Positions 1-6,542 of a stretch of 8,944 nt of DNA are shown here, one piece after another. The notes below the pieces were generated by a model that was not told the origin of the DNA, did no database searches, and saw only the letters and a program-made list of their open reading frames with translations. Made by a program: the position numbers and the translations under genes. Location of the stretch: NCBI GenBank assembly GCA_003218735.1, contig QHOJ01000073.1, positions 1 through 8,944 of the forward strand, read 5' to 3'. Source of the DNA: Verrucomicrobiota bacterium (lineage in GTDB: Bacteria > Verrucomicrobiota > Verrucomicrobiia > Chthoniobacterales > UBA10450). The stretch's first letter is position 1, and every line of letters starts with the position of its first letter.

Positions 1-285
1 TTTAAAACTGAGGTTTTCGCGATTTCTTTGTTTTTCTCCGCACATCAATTCAATCACGTTTTTTCCAGGCGGATTTGCCACGACCGGCGCATTATAGTTT
101 TACTGTATGCAGCCGGAAGAAGATTGCTTACCGGTTCCTTCCTTTCACTGTCTCCCGAAACGATCTTTCTGTGAACGCGGAACACTGACGTCTTCCAAAG
201 TGTCGCCAATCTTCGAAAGGTACACACTGCGGAAAAGGAGGGCAGCGTCCTCGGGTCAATTTCTATACCCCCGAAAGTTTTTTCT
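1..285. other. Left-edge region with no supported gene
   Basis: I see no convincing coding region here. Short open frames exist on both strands (107-379 plus, 54-293 minus), but their translations are rich in Arg, Ser and Cys without a domain-like pattern, and the minus one would start at a TTG overlapping the end of the neighbouring gene. A perfect TATAAT occurs on the minus strand at 96-91, but the hexamer 17 bases upstream of it (TTCCGG) is a poor -35, so a leftward promoter is only a weak possibility. No hairpin followed by a T-run was found after the stop of the leftward gene. Confidence 0.5.
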
Positions 286-1236
286 TCATCCAAGCATCTT
301 TGTCACTTTTGAAACAATGCCCATGATTTTGCTGGTCTCCGAACCGATGGATTTTGTCAGGGCTGCGTATTCGCTCTGATATTGCTTCAATGTGGCCTTT
401 TGCTCCCTCGATAATTTGCTCACCAGGGAAGCAGCTACCCTCAAAGGACCTACCGGTGGACCGACGGGACCGCCGCCACCCACCGGTCCATGAATGATGT
501 GAATGCCATCGTCCTCGATGATGATTCGGAATCCTCCGCCGGCAACATATTGCTTCAGCTTCCCTAACTTAATCAGAGGTCCTGGAGGAGGAGATTGATA
601 AAATGCAAACCAAATTTCTCCAGTTTCATTTTGAGCCATGTCGAAATCCCTTAAACCAAGAATCGATTCGGACGGTATAATCTTCTTCCACTCCAGGAAA
701 GGAACGCCTCCGTCTACTGTCGTACTCGCTCTTATGTGCTCGGCACTTATTGAGGACACTTCGCCATCAGAGTTCGCGAAATTTGTTTTGCCATTATCAA
801 TAGTGTCCGGCGGAGTAGGCGGTGTAAGGATATTGATGAAGTGAAGATCATCAGAAAAGTTTCCGGCATTAACATTAAAAGCATCAACCCATATTCCCGG
901 ACCTCCATCGGATCCAATGCCTCCCACCGGACCATAGACAACTAAAACTTCTACATCGGACGCGCCCACAGGAAATGATTGATTGCCGGCAGCGGTATAA
1001 AGATGGTTACCATCAGCCGCCCCATTTATTGACATAAAAGCAAATGGAAGATTATTCCCTCCAAAAGGCAATGTGGGCCATCCATCGGCAATACCTGAAC
1101 CGGGGTTATTGTCGGCGGTACCGGGGTAGTTTTCATCCGTTTCATTGGTGATATTGTTTGATGCATTGAAATGATGATGCCTCACGCCGGTTCCGTTGTG
1201 ATTGTAGACGATGTACTTTGTGATGACGTGTGCCAT
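286..1236 (-). CDS. Unrecognised Gly/Pro-hinged protein, Cys-free
   Basis: I do not recognise this protein. The chosen start (ATG at 1236) gives 316 residues and begins MAHVITKYIVYNHNGTGV. An in-frame ATG at 1284 would add 16 polar residues. Neither has a clear ribosome binding site, and neither gives a signal peptide. I see no cysteine. The layout looks modular. A beta-rich, Asn/Gly-rich N-terminal part (about residues 3-137, with a His triplet near 20) ends in a TPPTPP linker. A second beta-rich part (about 146-214) ends in SPPPGP. A short strand-rich segment then leads into a Gly/Pro hinge (about 250-264, GPVGGGGPVGPPVGP). The last 50 residues look like an amphipathic helix (SKLSREQKATLKQYQSEYAAL). 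The motif GPVGG occurs twice (about 102 and 250). Hand counts of 60-base lines give 40-55% GC, against 58-70% in the metabolic genes, which hints at acquisition or relaxed selection. A structural or surface-binding role is possible, but nothing shows a function. Confidence 0.75.
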   Translation of the reverse strand: MAHVITKYIVYNHNGTGVRHHHFNASNNITNETDENYPGTADNNPGSGIADGWPTLPFGGNNLPFAFMSINGAADGNHLYTAAGNQSFPVGASDVEVLVVYGPVGGIGSDGGPGIWVDAFNVNAGNFSDDLHFINILTPPTPPDTIDNGKTNFANSDGEVSSISAEHIRASTTVDGGVPFLEWKKIIPSESILGLRDFDMAQNETGEIWFAFYQSPPPGPLIKLGKLKQYVAGGGFRIIIEDDGIHIIHGPVGGGGPVGPPVGPLRVAASLVSKLSREQKATLKQYQSEYAALTKSIGSETSKIMGIVSKVTKMLG

Positions 1237-1380
1237 AAAGTTATTAAGATTTTTTCGTTGACTATTGCCTTGTCCAAATCCCATGATTGCGGGAACGAGC
1301 GCGTACCAGCTTCATGCAACCATTGAATAAAGACATTGCAGTTCCGATTTTAAAGCTTTGAAGACTACTCAGGTGCGTTC

Positions 1381-1409
1381 ATGCTAAGTAGACAAAATCG
1401 CTGTGTAAA
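1381..1409 (-). promoter_or_regulatory. Candidate sigma70-type promoter for the leftward gene
   Basis: On the minus strand TTTACA (1409-1404, five of six matches to TTGACA) is followed after exactly 17 bases by TAGCAT (1386-1381, four of six matches to TATAAT). Transcription would begin near 1374, leaving a leader of about 90 bases to the ATG at 1284 or about 138 to the ATG at 1236. The orientation and the gene-free 1285-1455 interval fit the leftward hypothetical gene. The -10 is weak and no operator-like repeat accompanies it, so this is only a candidate. Confidence 0.4.
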
Positions 1410-1455
1410 GCAAAGATATCACGGTAGTCTGGATGCTGTTTGGCATAGGTAAAAG

Positions 1456-1530
<75 letters not shown>

Positions 1531-1605
1531 GCCTTCGCTTGAGAAGCAGCAGACGGAAGGAATAGAAAACGTATTTGACGCGAACGAAGGGCGACGGCTA
1601 CGTTC

Positions 1606-1627
1606 CCGAAGCCTTTGGCGGCTTCGG
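1606..1627 (+). terminator. Perfect 8-bp hairpin between tRNA-Gly and the NDK-like gene
   Basis: CCGAAGCC (1606-1613) and GGCTTCGG (1620-1627) form a perfect 8-bp stem around a 6-base loop. It is followed by TTTCTCTG, which is only a poor T-tract. It could end the tRNA transcript or act as a leader hairpin 47 bases before the ATG at 1675. It also covers the TTG at 1615, which argues against that codon being the start of the NDK-like gene. Confidence 0.35.
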
Positions 1628-1674
1628 TTTCTCTGCATAAAACGCGGTTTAATCTTAAGCCGCACAAGATCGAC

Positions 1675-2751
1675 ATGCAGACCGAAGAACTTTCCTACGC
1701 CATCATCACTCCCTATTCGATGCGCAAATCGCGCACCGGCGGGATGGTCGGTCGGTTGATTTCGCGGACAGGGCTCGACTTGGTGGGCGGACGCATGTTT
1801 GCGCCGAGCCGAGAATTGGCAAAGCGCTACTCGGAGACAATCGTAACGGAAGCGGACCCCCGTCATCGCGCGACGCAGGAATTGATTCGCGAGTACGTGC
1901 TGAAAAATTTCACCGGCAATGTTCATGGTCAACGGCCGCGTGTTCTGCTGCTGGTTTTTCGAGGCCCCGACGCTGTGGAAAAAATGCATCGCACGGTTGG
2001 TCATATCGTGCACGAGCGCACCAGCGGCGAGACAATCCGCGACACGTTCGGCGATTACATCACGGATGATTCCGGAAAAGTGACCTACTTTGAACCTGGC
2101 GTGTTGACGGCTTTCGAACGACGAGAGGTCGAGCGCGATTTGAAATTATGGTCGGAATTTTCCGATCGCGATGGTGGGGTACTAGACCAGGTCATCACCT
2201 ACCCCGCCGATGCAAAGATCGAGAAGACCCTTGTGCTGATTAAACCGGACAATTTCAAATTTCCAAATTTGCGACCCGGCGGCGTCATTGAAGTTTTTTC
2301 TCGCTCCGGTCTGCACATCATTGGCTTTAAGGTTCATCGGATGAGTGTCGGGCAAGCCGAGAAGTTCTACGGTCCCGTGCTGCCAGTCTTAGAACAGAAA
2401 TTGGGACCGGTGAGCGGCCGCGAAAATTGGGAGAGCATCATCGAATTTATGGCGGGGCGTAAGCCAAGCGAATGTCCCCCGGAAAAACGCAACGCGGGAG
2501 GTACGGAAAAGTCAATCGCCATCGTTTACCAAGGTGTTGACGCGGTGAGCAAAATTCGGGACGTGCTCGGTCCAACCGATCCGGCGAAAGCGCCCCCCGG
2601 TTCAATCCGGAGAGAGTTTGGACAGACTATCATGATCAATGCCGCGCATGCTTCCGATTCCGCCGAGAACGCGAAACGCGAGATGGCGATCGTGCAAATC
2701 GATGAGAACAATTTTAAACCTCTGATTGAAAACTTCTACCGCCGCCAATAA
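1675..2751 (+). CDS. Tandem nucleoside-diphosphate-kinase-like protein
   Basis: The protein has 358 residues, about two and a half times the usual 140-150 of an NDK, and carries two NDK-like domains. NDK passes the gamma phosphate of ATP to NDPs through a phospho-histidine. The second domain (about 183-345) looks competent: TLVLIKPDNF keeps the nucleotide-binding Lys190, SIRREFG keeps Arg312, and INAAHASDSAENA is the active-site NxxH(G/A)SDS motif with His325. An insertion sits between GPV (about 233) and the strand SIAIVYQG (about 280). The first domain (about 5-165) keeps the fold signature (AIITPYS, LLLVFRGPDAV, ETIRDTFGDY) but has Thr12 where Lys is expected and YFEPGVLTA where the His motif belongs, so it is probably non-catalytic. 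The start at ATG 1675 puts the first strand at residue 7, as in other NDKs. The frame stays open back to a TTG at 1615 inside a hairpin, which I reject. The aminotransferase gene follows after 44 bases, so co-transcription is possible. Confidence 0.88.
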   Translation: MQTEELSYAIITPYSMRKSRTGGMVGRLISRTGLDLVGGRMFAPSRELAKRYSETIVTEADPRHRATQELIREYVLKNFTGNVHGQRPRVLLLVFRGPDAVEKMHRTVGHIVHERTSGETIRDTFGDYITDDSGKVTYFEPGVLTAFERREVERDLKLWSEFSDRDGGVLDQVITYPADAKIEKTLVLIKPDNFKFPNLRPGGVIEVFSRSGLHIIGFKVHRMSVGQAEKFYGPVLPVLEQKLGPVSGRENWESIIEFMAGRKPSECPPEKRNAGGTEKSIAIVYQGVDAVSKIRDVLGPTDPAKAPPGSIRREFGQTIMINAAHASDSAENAKREMAIVQIDENNFKPLIENFYRRQ

Positions 2752-2795
2752 TTTGCGCTCCCACTTTGAACCACCTCACAATTAGCCCTACTGCC

Positions 2796-3959
2796 ATGGA
2801 AATTTCCGCACGCGCCACTCAACTCACTCCTTCACTTACCCTTTCAATCGATAGCAAGGCCAAAGCGATGAAAGCAGAGGGCATCGATGTTTGCGGCTTC
2901 GGCGCGGGTGAACCAGATTTCGATACACCCGAGCACATCAAGGCGGCCGCGATCGCGGCGCTCGAGGCCGGCTTCACGAAATACACGCCGAGTGCCGGTA
3001 TCCCAGAATTGCGCCAGGCAATCTCGGAGAAATTGGCCGCTGATAACGAGCTTAGCTATCGCGCAGCCCAGATCATCGTGAGCAATGGCGCCAAGCACGC
3101 ATGCTACAACGCCATTCTCTCGACATGCCAGCCTCAGGACGAAGTTATTATCCCGGCGCCATATTGGGTCAGCTATCCGGACATGGTCAGATTGGCGGGC
3201 GCCGACCCGGTAATTGTGCCGACAAGCGAGCGCAACGGCTGGAAGATGCGCGCCGCAGATTTTGAGAACGCGATGACGCCACGCACGAAAATGTTGGTCC
3301 TGAATACACCAGGCAATCCGACTGGCTCCGTTTACACGCGCGAGGAACTGCAGGCCATTGTCGACGTTGCCGCCGAGGAAGATATTTATATTTTATCCGA
3401 CGAAATCTACGAGAAGCTCGTTTACGACGATGCCAAACACGTGAGCATCGCCTCTCTTTCCAAGGAAGCGTACGATCTCACGATTACGATCAATGGTTTC
3501 AGCAAATCATATGCGATGACCGGTTGGCGCCTCGGTTATCTCGCTGCGCCGGAAGCAGTGGCCAAGGCGGTGGATTCAATCCAAAGCCATACCACATCCA
3601 ACCCGTCTTCTTTCTCGCAGCACGGCGCGCTCGCCGCATTAAAGGGTGATCAACAGCCGCTTGCCGATATGCGCGAAGAGTTCGATATGCGGCGCAACTA
3701 CATGTTTGATCGCATCTCGAAAATTCCGAACGTAACTGCGGTCAAGCCGCAGGGGGCGTTCTATGTGTTGGTGAACATCAGCCAGCTCGGCCTAAACTCG
3801 CAAAATTTCGCCGATCGTTTGCTGAGCAAGGCGAACGTCGCCGTCGTCCCGGGCGCTGCTTTTGGCGACGACCGTACCGTCCGGCTTAGTTACGCCACGA
3901 GCATCGACGTCATCAAAAAAGGTCTCGACCGTTTCCAGGACTTTTGCCGGACGCTCTAA
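2796..3959 (+). CDS. aspC: Aspartate aminotransferase, class I (subgroup Ib)
   Basis: This is a PLP enzyme that interconverts aspartate plus 2-oxoglutarate with oxaloacetate plus glutamate in the cytoplasm. Some members of the subgroup also transaminate prephenate. The product has 387 residues, normal for the family. Visible motifs are GAGEPDFDTP (about 36-45), VSNGAKHA with Lys100 matching the substrate-selecting Lys109 of the Thermus enzyme, APYWVSYPDM, NTPGNPTG (170-177), SDEIYEKLVY with Asp202 and Tyr205 at the cofactor, NGFSKSYAMTGWRLGY with the Schiff-base Lys237, PQGAFYVLV, and VRLSYATS with Arg363 for the alpha-carboxylate. The ATG at 2796 gives the typical N-terminus MEISARATQLTPSLTL. 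An upstream in-frame TTG at 2766 would add ten residues and is less likely. No Shine-Dalgarno site is clear. The gene lies 44 bases after the NDK-like gene in the same direction. Aspartate versus aspartate/prephenate specificity cannot be decided from motifs alone. Confidence 0.93.
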   Translation: MEISARATQLTPSLTLSIDSKAKAMKAEGIDVCGFGAGEPDFDTPEHIKAAAIAALEAGFTKYTPSAGIPELRQAISEKLAADNELSYRAAQIIVSNGAKHACYNAILSTCQPQDEVIIPAPYWVSYPDMVRLAGADPVIVPTSERNGWKMRAADFENAMTPRTKMLVLNTPGNPTGSVYTREELQAIVDVAAEEDIYILSDEIYEKLVYDDAKHVSIASLSKEAYDLTITINGFSKSYAMTGWRLGYLAAPEAVAKAVDSIQSHTTSNPSSFSQHGALAALKGDQQPLADMREEFDMRRNYMFDRISKIPNVTAVKPQGAFYVLVNISQLGLNSQNFADRLLSKANVAVVPGAAFGDDRTVRLSYATSIDVIKKGLDRFQDFCRTL

Positions 3960-3970
3960 GCGATGGCGGA

Positions 3971-4043
3971 TTGGCGATTGCGGATTGCCAATAGAGTAAT
4001 CCGCGTTGTTGCATTTTAGCAGTCTGAAATCCGAAATCGCCAA
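3971..4043. repeat. Inverted repeat running into the GH57 start codon
   Basis: The left arm 3971-3986 (TTGGCGATTGCGGATT) and right arm 4028-4043 (AATCCGAAATCGCCAA) are complementary at 15 of 16 positions, with a 41-base loop. The region is built of short GGATT/GCGATT units, with GGATTGGCGATTGCGGATTG at 3968-3987. The right arm includes the A of the ATG at 4043, so the folded RNA could hide the start of the branching-enzyme gene, or end the aminotransferase transcript. There is no T-run, so a simple intrinsic terminator is unlikely. It may simply be an expanded intergenic simple repeat. Confidence 0.6.
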
Positions 4044-5620
4044 TGCCTTCCGGTTTTCTCGCGCTCATTCTCCACGCGCACTTGCCCTTCGTTCGGCATC
4101 CCGAACACGAGCACTTTTTCGAAGAAGATTGGCTTTTTGAGGCAATAACCGAGACGTACATTCCCCTGCTCCGGATGATGCAGCGCTTAGTGAGCGATGA
4201 AGTGCCGTTCAAGCTCACGATGTCGATCACGCCGACGCTCTGCGCCATGCTGCAAGACGAATTGCTGCGCGAGCGCTACGTCCGGCATCTCGAGCTTTTA
4301 ATCGATCTCACGCAGCGCGAGCGAAAACGAAATCGTAAGCACTCTAAACTTCGCGAGCTGGCTGAATTTTATTTTGATCTATTTTCAGAGACTCGGCATT
4401 TCTTTGTCGAGCAATGGAAATGTGATCTGCTCGCCGCCTTTCGCGAGCTGCGGAAAACGGACTTCCTTAAGATCATTGGCTGCGCTGCCACACACGGATT
4501 GCTACCGCTGATTCAGCAACAGTCGCGTCAAGCTGCGCGGGCTCAGATCTTAATCGGGCGGGATGTATATGTCGACCTTTTCGGTAGCGAGCCAACCGGT
4601 TTTTGGTTACCGGAATGCGCCTACGCGCCCGGCTTGGAATCATTTTTACAAGAGGCGAACATTCGCTGGTTCGTTCTGGATGCACACGGCGTCATGTTTG
4701 GAAGACCGCCGCCGCGCCGATCGATTTACGCGCCGTATTACACACCGGCCGGACCAGCCGTTTTCGCGCGCGACCGCGAGTCGAGCAGGCAGGTCTGGAG
4801 TGCGCATGAAGGTTATCCCGGTGATCCGGCCTACCGCGAATTTTATCGCGACGTCGGCTTCGATCTTCCGACGGAGCATTTGGGCCCGATCGCACGCGGA
4901 AGCAGAAAATTTTCCGGCGTGAAATATTATCGCATCACCGGGTGCGGCGAGGAAAAAGAATTGTATGATCGCGAGGCAGCGGAAAAAGCGGCAGAAACGC
5001 ATGCTGCGCACTTTCTTGAGCAACGGCGCCGGCAAATTGTCCAAATCAGCGAATCGGGTTTTGATCCAGTCGTTGTCGTCCCATTCGACGCCGAATTGTT
5101 TGGCCACTGGTGGTTCGAAGGACCACGGTTTCTTGAACTTTTCATTCGCAAGGCCGCTAAAGAGCAACAAGATTTCAACCTGACTACGCCCAGCGAATTC
5201 CTCGAAACTCATCCCACGCAACAAACGATCGAGCCGGCAGCGTCGACATGGGGTGAAAACGGCTACCTCGGGGTCTGGCTCGATTCGAGCAATGCCTGGA
5301 TTTATCCGCACCTGCACACTGCTAGTCAGCGCATGAGTGACAGCGCGCGCAGACATGCAGAGGACTCAAACCGGTCCGCAGATCGTGTGCTGAAACAAAT
5401 GGCGCGCGAACTTTTACTGGCGCAATCGAGCGATTGGGCATTCCTGATAAAAACCGGACCCGCAAAAGATTACGCCACGAAACGAACCTTGGATCACCTC
5501 CTTCGTTTCAATCGACTGCACGACCAGTTTAGCCTGAATGACGTCAATGAAGAATTTCTGCGCGATTGCGAGTGGCGCGATAACCTTTTCCCGAACGTAA
5601 ACTGGCGCTATTACATCTAA
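4043..5620 (+). CDS. GH57 1,4-alpha-glucan branching enzyme
   Basis: This cytoplasmic retaining enzyme moves alpha-1,4-glucan segments onto alpha-1,6 positions and so builds branches in glycogen-like polymers. All five GH57 motifs are in order over 525 residues, the usual length for the branching-enzyme subgroup: HAHLPF (11-16), CAATHGLLP (147-155), GFWLPECAYAPG (186-197) with the predicted nucleophile Glu191, VPFDAELFGHWWFEG (346-360) with the predicted acid Asp349, and STWGENGYLGVWLDSSNAW (401-419). The Glu-Asp spacing (158) is close to that of characterised GH57 branching enzymes. The conserved Trp residues near 403, 412 and 419 favour branching over plain amylase activity. The remaining C-terminal helical part (about 425-525) fits the DUF1957-type region. 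The ATG at 4043 puts the first motif at residue 11, as expected. No other glycogen gene is in the window. Alternatives are 4-alpha-glucanotransferase or amylase of the same family. Confidence 0.9.
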   Translation: MPSGFLALILHAHLPFVRHPEHEHFFEEDWLFEAITETYIPLLRMMQRLVSDEVPFKLTMSITPTLCAMLQDELLRERYVRHLELLIDLTQRERKRNRKHSKLRELAEFYFDLFSETRHFFVEQWKCDLLAAFRELRKTDFLKIIGCAATHGLLPLIQQQSRQAARAQILIGRDVYVDLFGSEPTGFWLPECAYAPGLESFLQEANIRWFVLDAHGVMFGRPPPRRSIYAPYYTPAGPAVFARDRESSRQVWSAHEGYPGDPAYREFYRDVGFDLPTEHLGPIARGSRKFSGVKYYRITGCGEEKELYDREAAEKAAETHAAHFLEQRRRQIVQISESGFDPVVVVPFDAELFGHWWFEGPRFLELFIRKAAKEQQDFNLTTPSEFLETHPTQQTIEPAASTWGENGYLGVWLDSSNAWIYPHLHTASQRMSDSARRHAEDSNRSADRVLKQMARELLLAQSSDWAFLIKTGPAKDYATKRTLDHLLRFNRLHDQFSLNDVNEEFLRDCEWRDNLFPNVNWRYYI

Positions 5621-5627
5621 CCCCCCC

Positions 5628-5719
5628 TTGTCATTCCGACCCAAGTCGAGGAATTTCTTACTACAATTTCTTTTCTCCTTTCAAAGTAAGAGATGTCTCG
5701 ACTCCGCTCGACATGACAA
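5628..5719. repeat. 92-bp inverted-repeat element (TTGTCAT...ATGACAA)
   Basis: Two 34-base arms, 5628-5661 and 5686-5719, are inverted copies matching at about 26 of 34 positions, with the ends TTGTCAT and ATGACAA perfect and a 24-base T-rich centre. The core units AAGTCGAGGAA and GTCTCGACTCCGCTCGAC resemble a class of TGTCAT-ended intergenic repeats familiar from soil bacteria; that is from memory and was not searched. It carries no gene and could be a non-autonomous, REP/MITE-like element. It begins 7 bases after the branching-enzyme stop, next to a run of seven C (5621-5627), and its right end contains the ATG of the next gene. Confidence 0.8.
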
Positions 5720-6438
5720 AAAAGATCAACCTCGCGATTTTATTTGCCGTTGTGTCGAGCTATTCGTTGACTGCCCAGGAATCTGCGACTCCCTCCCTGA
5801 CAGCGCCGGAGTCGCCGTCCCCGACGCTGACGCCAGTCGCTTCGCCATCTCCGACGTCTTCACCGACTCGCAGTGTGCGTATCAGCTTTGTTCCGCCGCC
5901 GCTTGAGGGAACGATCAGCCTCGGCATTTACGATGGAAATGGAAAGCTCGTGCGCATTTTGCATCAGCAAGCCGACCTGAATGAGTTCACGATCGGTGCC
6001 GATGCGCTGGTGACAAAATGGGACGGCAAGAACGACGACGGCGAAGGTCTACCAGCTGGAAAATATCATGCGCGCGGCTACGTCGTTGCTCGCTCCAAAA
6101 TAGAAGATCTCGGTCAAGCCGCGGCTCCGGCAGTCAAAGATAATGCAAGCGGCAATGTGAAAGTGAAACTCATGCCGAACCCGTTGGCCAGTGACGAAAG
6201 GCCGATTGTCGGTCTTGGCGTTGGATTTGACAACGAGGGCAGTTTTCTCAAAACCACCGATGGATTGCCGCTGTGCACGGTTAGTGAAACGCCAAATCTG
6301 ATTCGCGCATCCATCAAAAAGAATGGCGAAAAATCGGTCGATGTTTGGCAGGATGATGGCGCAGTCGTGGAGCAGTTTCGCATCTCGAACATCGATAAAA
6401 TGATGGCATTTGATTGCGGCGATTTTGAATTGGAATGA
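5713..6438 (+). CDS. Secreted protein with FlgD-type Ig-like domain
   Basis: The 241-residue product begins with a Sec signal peptide: Lys3-Lys4, a hydrophobic core (about 5-14) and a likely cut after LTA at 21. A low-complexity Pro/Ser/Thr linker (about 23-52, repeated PSPT-like units) follows. Next is a domain (about 66-125) with the FlgD_Ig pattern: SLGIYDGNGKLVRIL, then TKWDGKNDDGEGLPAGKYHARGYV. Such domains occur in many exported and sorted proteins, not only in flagellar hook caps, and no flagellar gene is nearby. The C-terminal part (about 145-241) is not recognised; it holds two cysteines (188 and 235) that could form a disulfide. The protein probably acts in the periplasm or at the surface, partner unknown. 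The ATG at 5713 is the only start that keeps the signal peptide and lies inside the inverted-repeat element. No ribosome binding site is evident. Confidence 0.8.
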   Translation: MTKKINLAILFAVVSSYSLTAQESATPSLTAPESPSPTLTPVASPSPTSSPTRSVRISFVPPPLEGTISLGIYDGNGKLVRILHQQADLNEFTIGADALVTKWDGKNDDGEGLPAGKYHARGYVVARSKIEDLGQAAAPAVKDNASGNVKVKLMPNPLASDERPIVGLGVGFDNEGSFLKTTDGLPLCTVSETPNLIRASIKKNGEKSVDVWQDDGAVVEQFRISNIDKMMAFDCGDFELE

Positions 6439-6440
6439 AG

Positions 6441-6526
6441 TGTAGCGGCATCGGAGCCTTCCTGAGCTTGTCGAACGGGTGAGCCGCTCAAATTAAAGAA
6501 CGGCGCTTGACACAAGAGCCGCTACA
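6441..6526. repeat. Composite palindromic spacer (TGTAGCGGC...GCCGCTACA)
   Basis: Perfect 9-base inverted ends, TGTAGCGGC (6441-6449) and GCCGCTACA (6518-6526), bracket the spacer between the FlgD-Ig gene and lpxC. GAGCCGCT occurs twice (6481-6488 and 6516-6523), so AGCGGC at 6444-6449 can pair with either copy. A separate tight hairpin lies at 6501-6521: CGGC and CTTG pair with CAAG and GCCG around the loop ACA, with one mismatch. The centre contains CCTGAGCTTGTCGAA, a motif I recall from dispersed intergenic repeats. No T-run follows. It could be mobile-repeat debris or a leader structure for lpxC. Confidence 0.65.
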
Positions 6527-6542
6527 ACGCAAGCGACTAGCT

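Noticed and set aside
91..96. Perfect TATAAT on the minus strand
   Set aside because: The best-spaced -35 hexamer is poor and no gene in the window lies downstream of it; it could serve a gene off the left edge, but that cannot be shown.
54..293. 79-codon minus-strand frame after the leftward gene
   Set aside because: It starts at a TTG overlapping the previous stop, and its Arg/Ser-rich composition is typical of chance reading.
107..379. 90-codon open frame on the plus strand near the left edge
   Set aside because: The translation has no domain-like pattern, and its end runs antisense through the last codons of the leftward gene. No start signal.
1531..1600. CCTTCG...CGAAGG pairing just after the tRNA, as a possible attachment site or repeat
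   Set aside because: Only six bases pair across a long spacing, and no second copy of the tRNA 3' end or any integrase is seen.
1615..1674. TTG extension of the NDK-like gene
   Set aside because: It lies in a perfect hairpin and adds residues before the usual NDK first strand; the ATG at 1675 fits better.
4646..5356. 236-codon antisense frame inside the branching-enzyme gene
   Set aside because: All five GH57 motifs are on the plus strand; the antisense frame is a by-product of GC-rich codons.
5621..5627. Run of seven C after the branching-enzyme stop
   Set aside because: It is outside coding sequence and too short to call a functional feature; it is a site where length errors are common.
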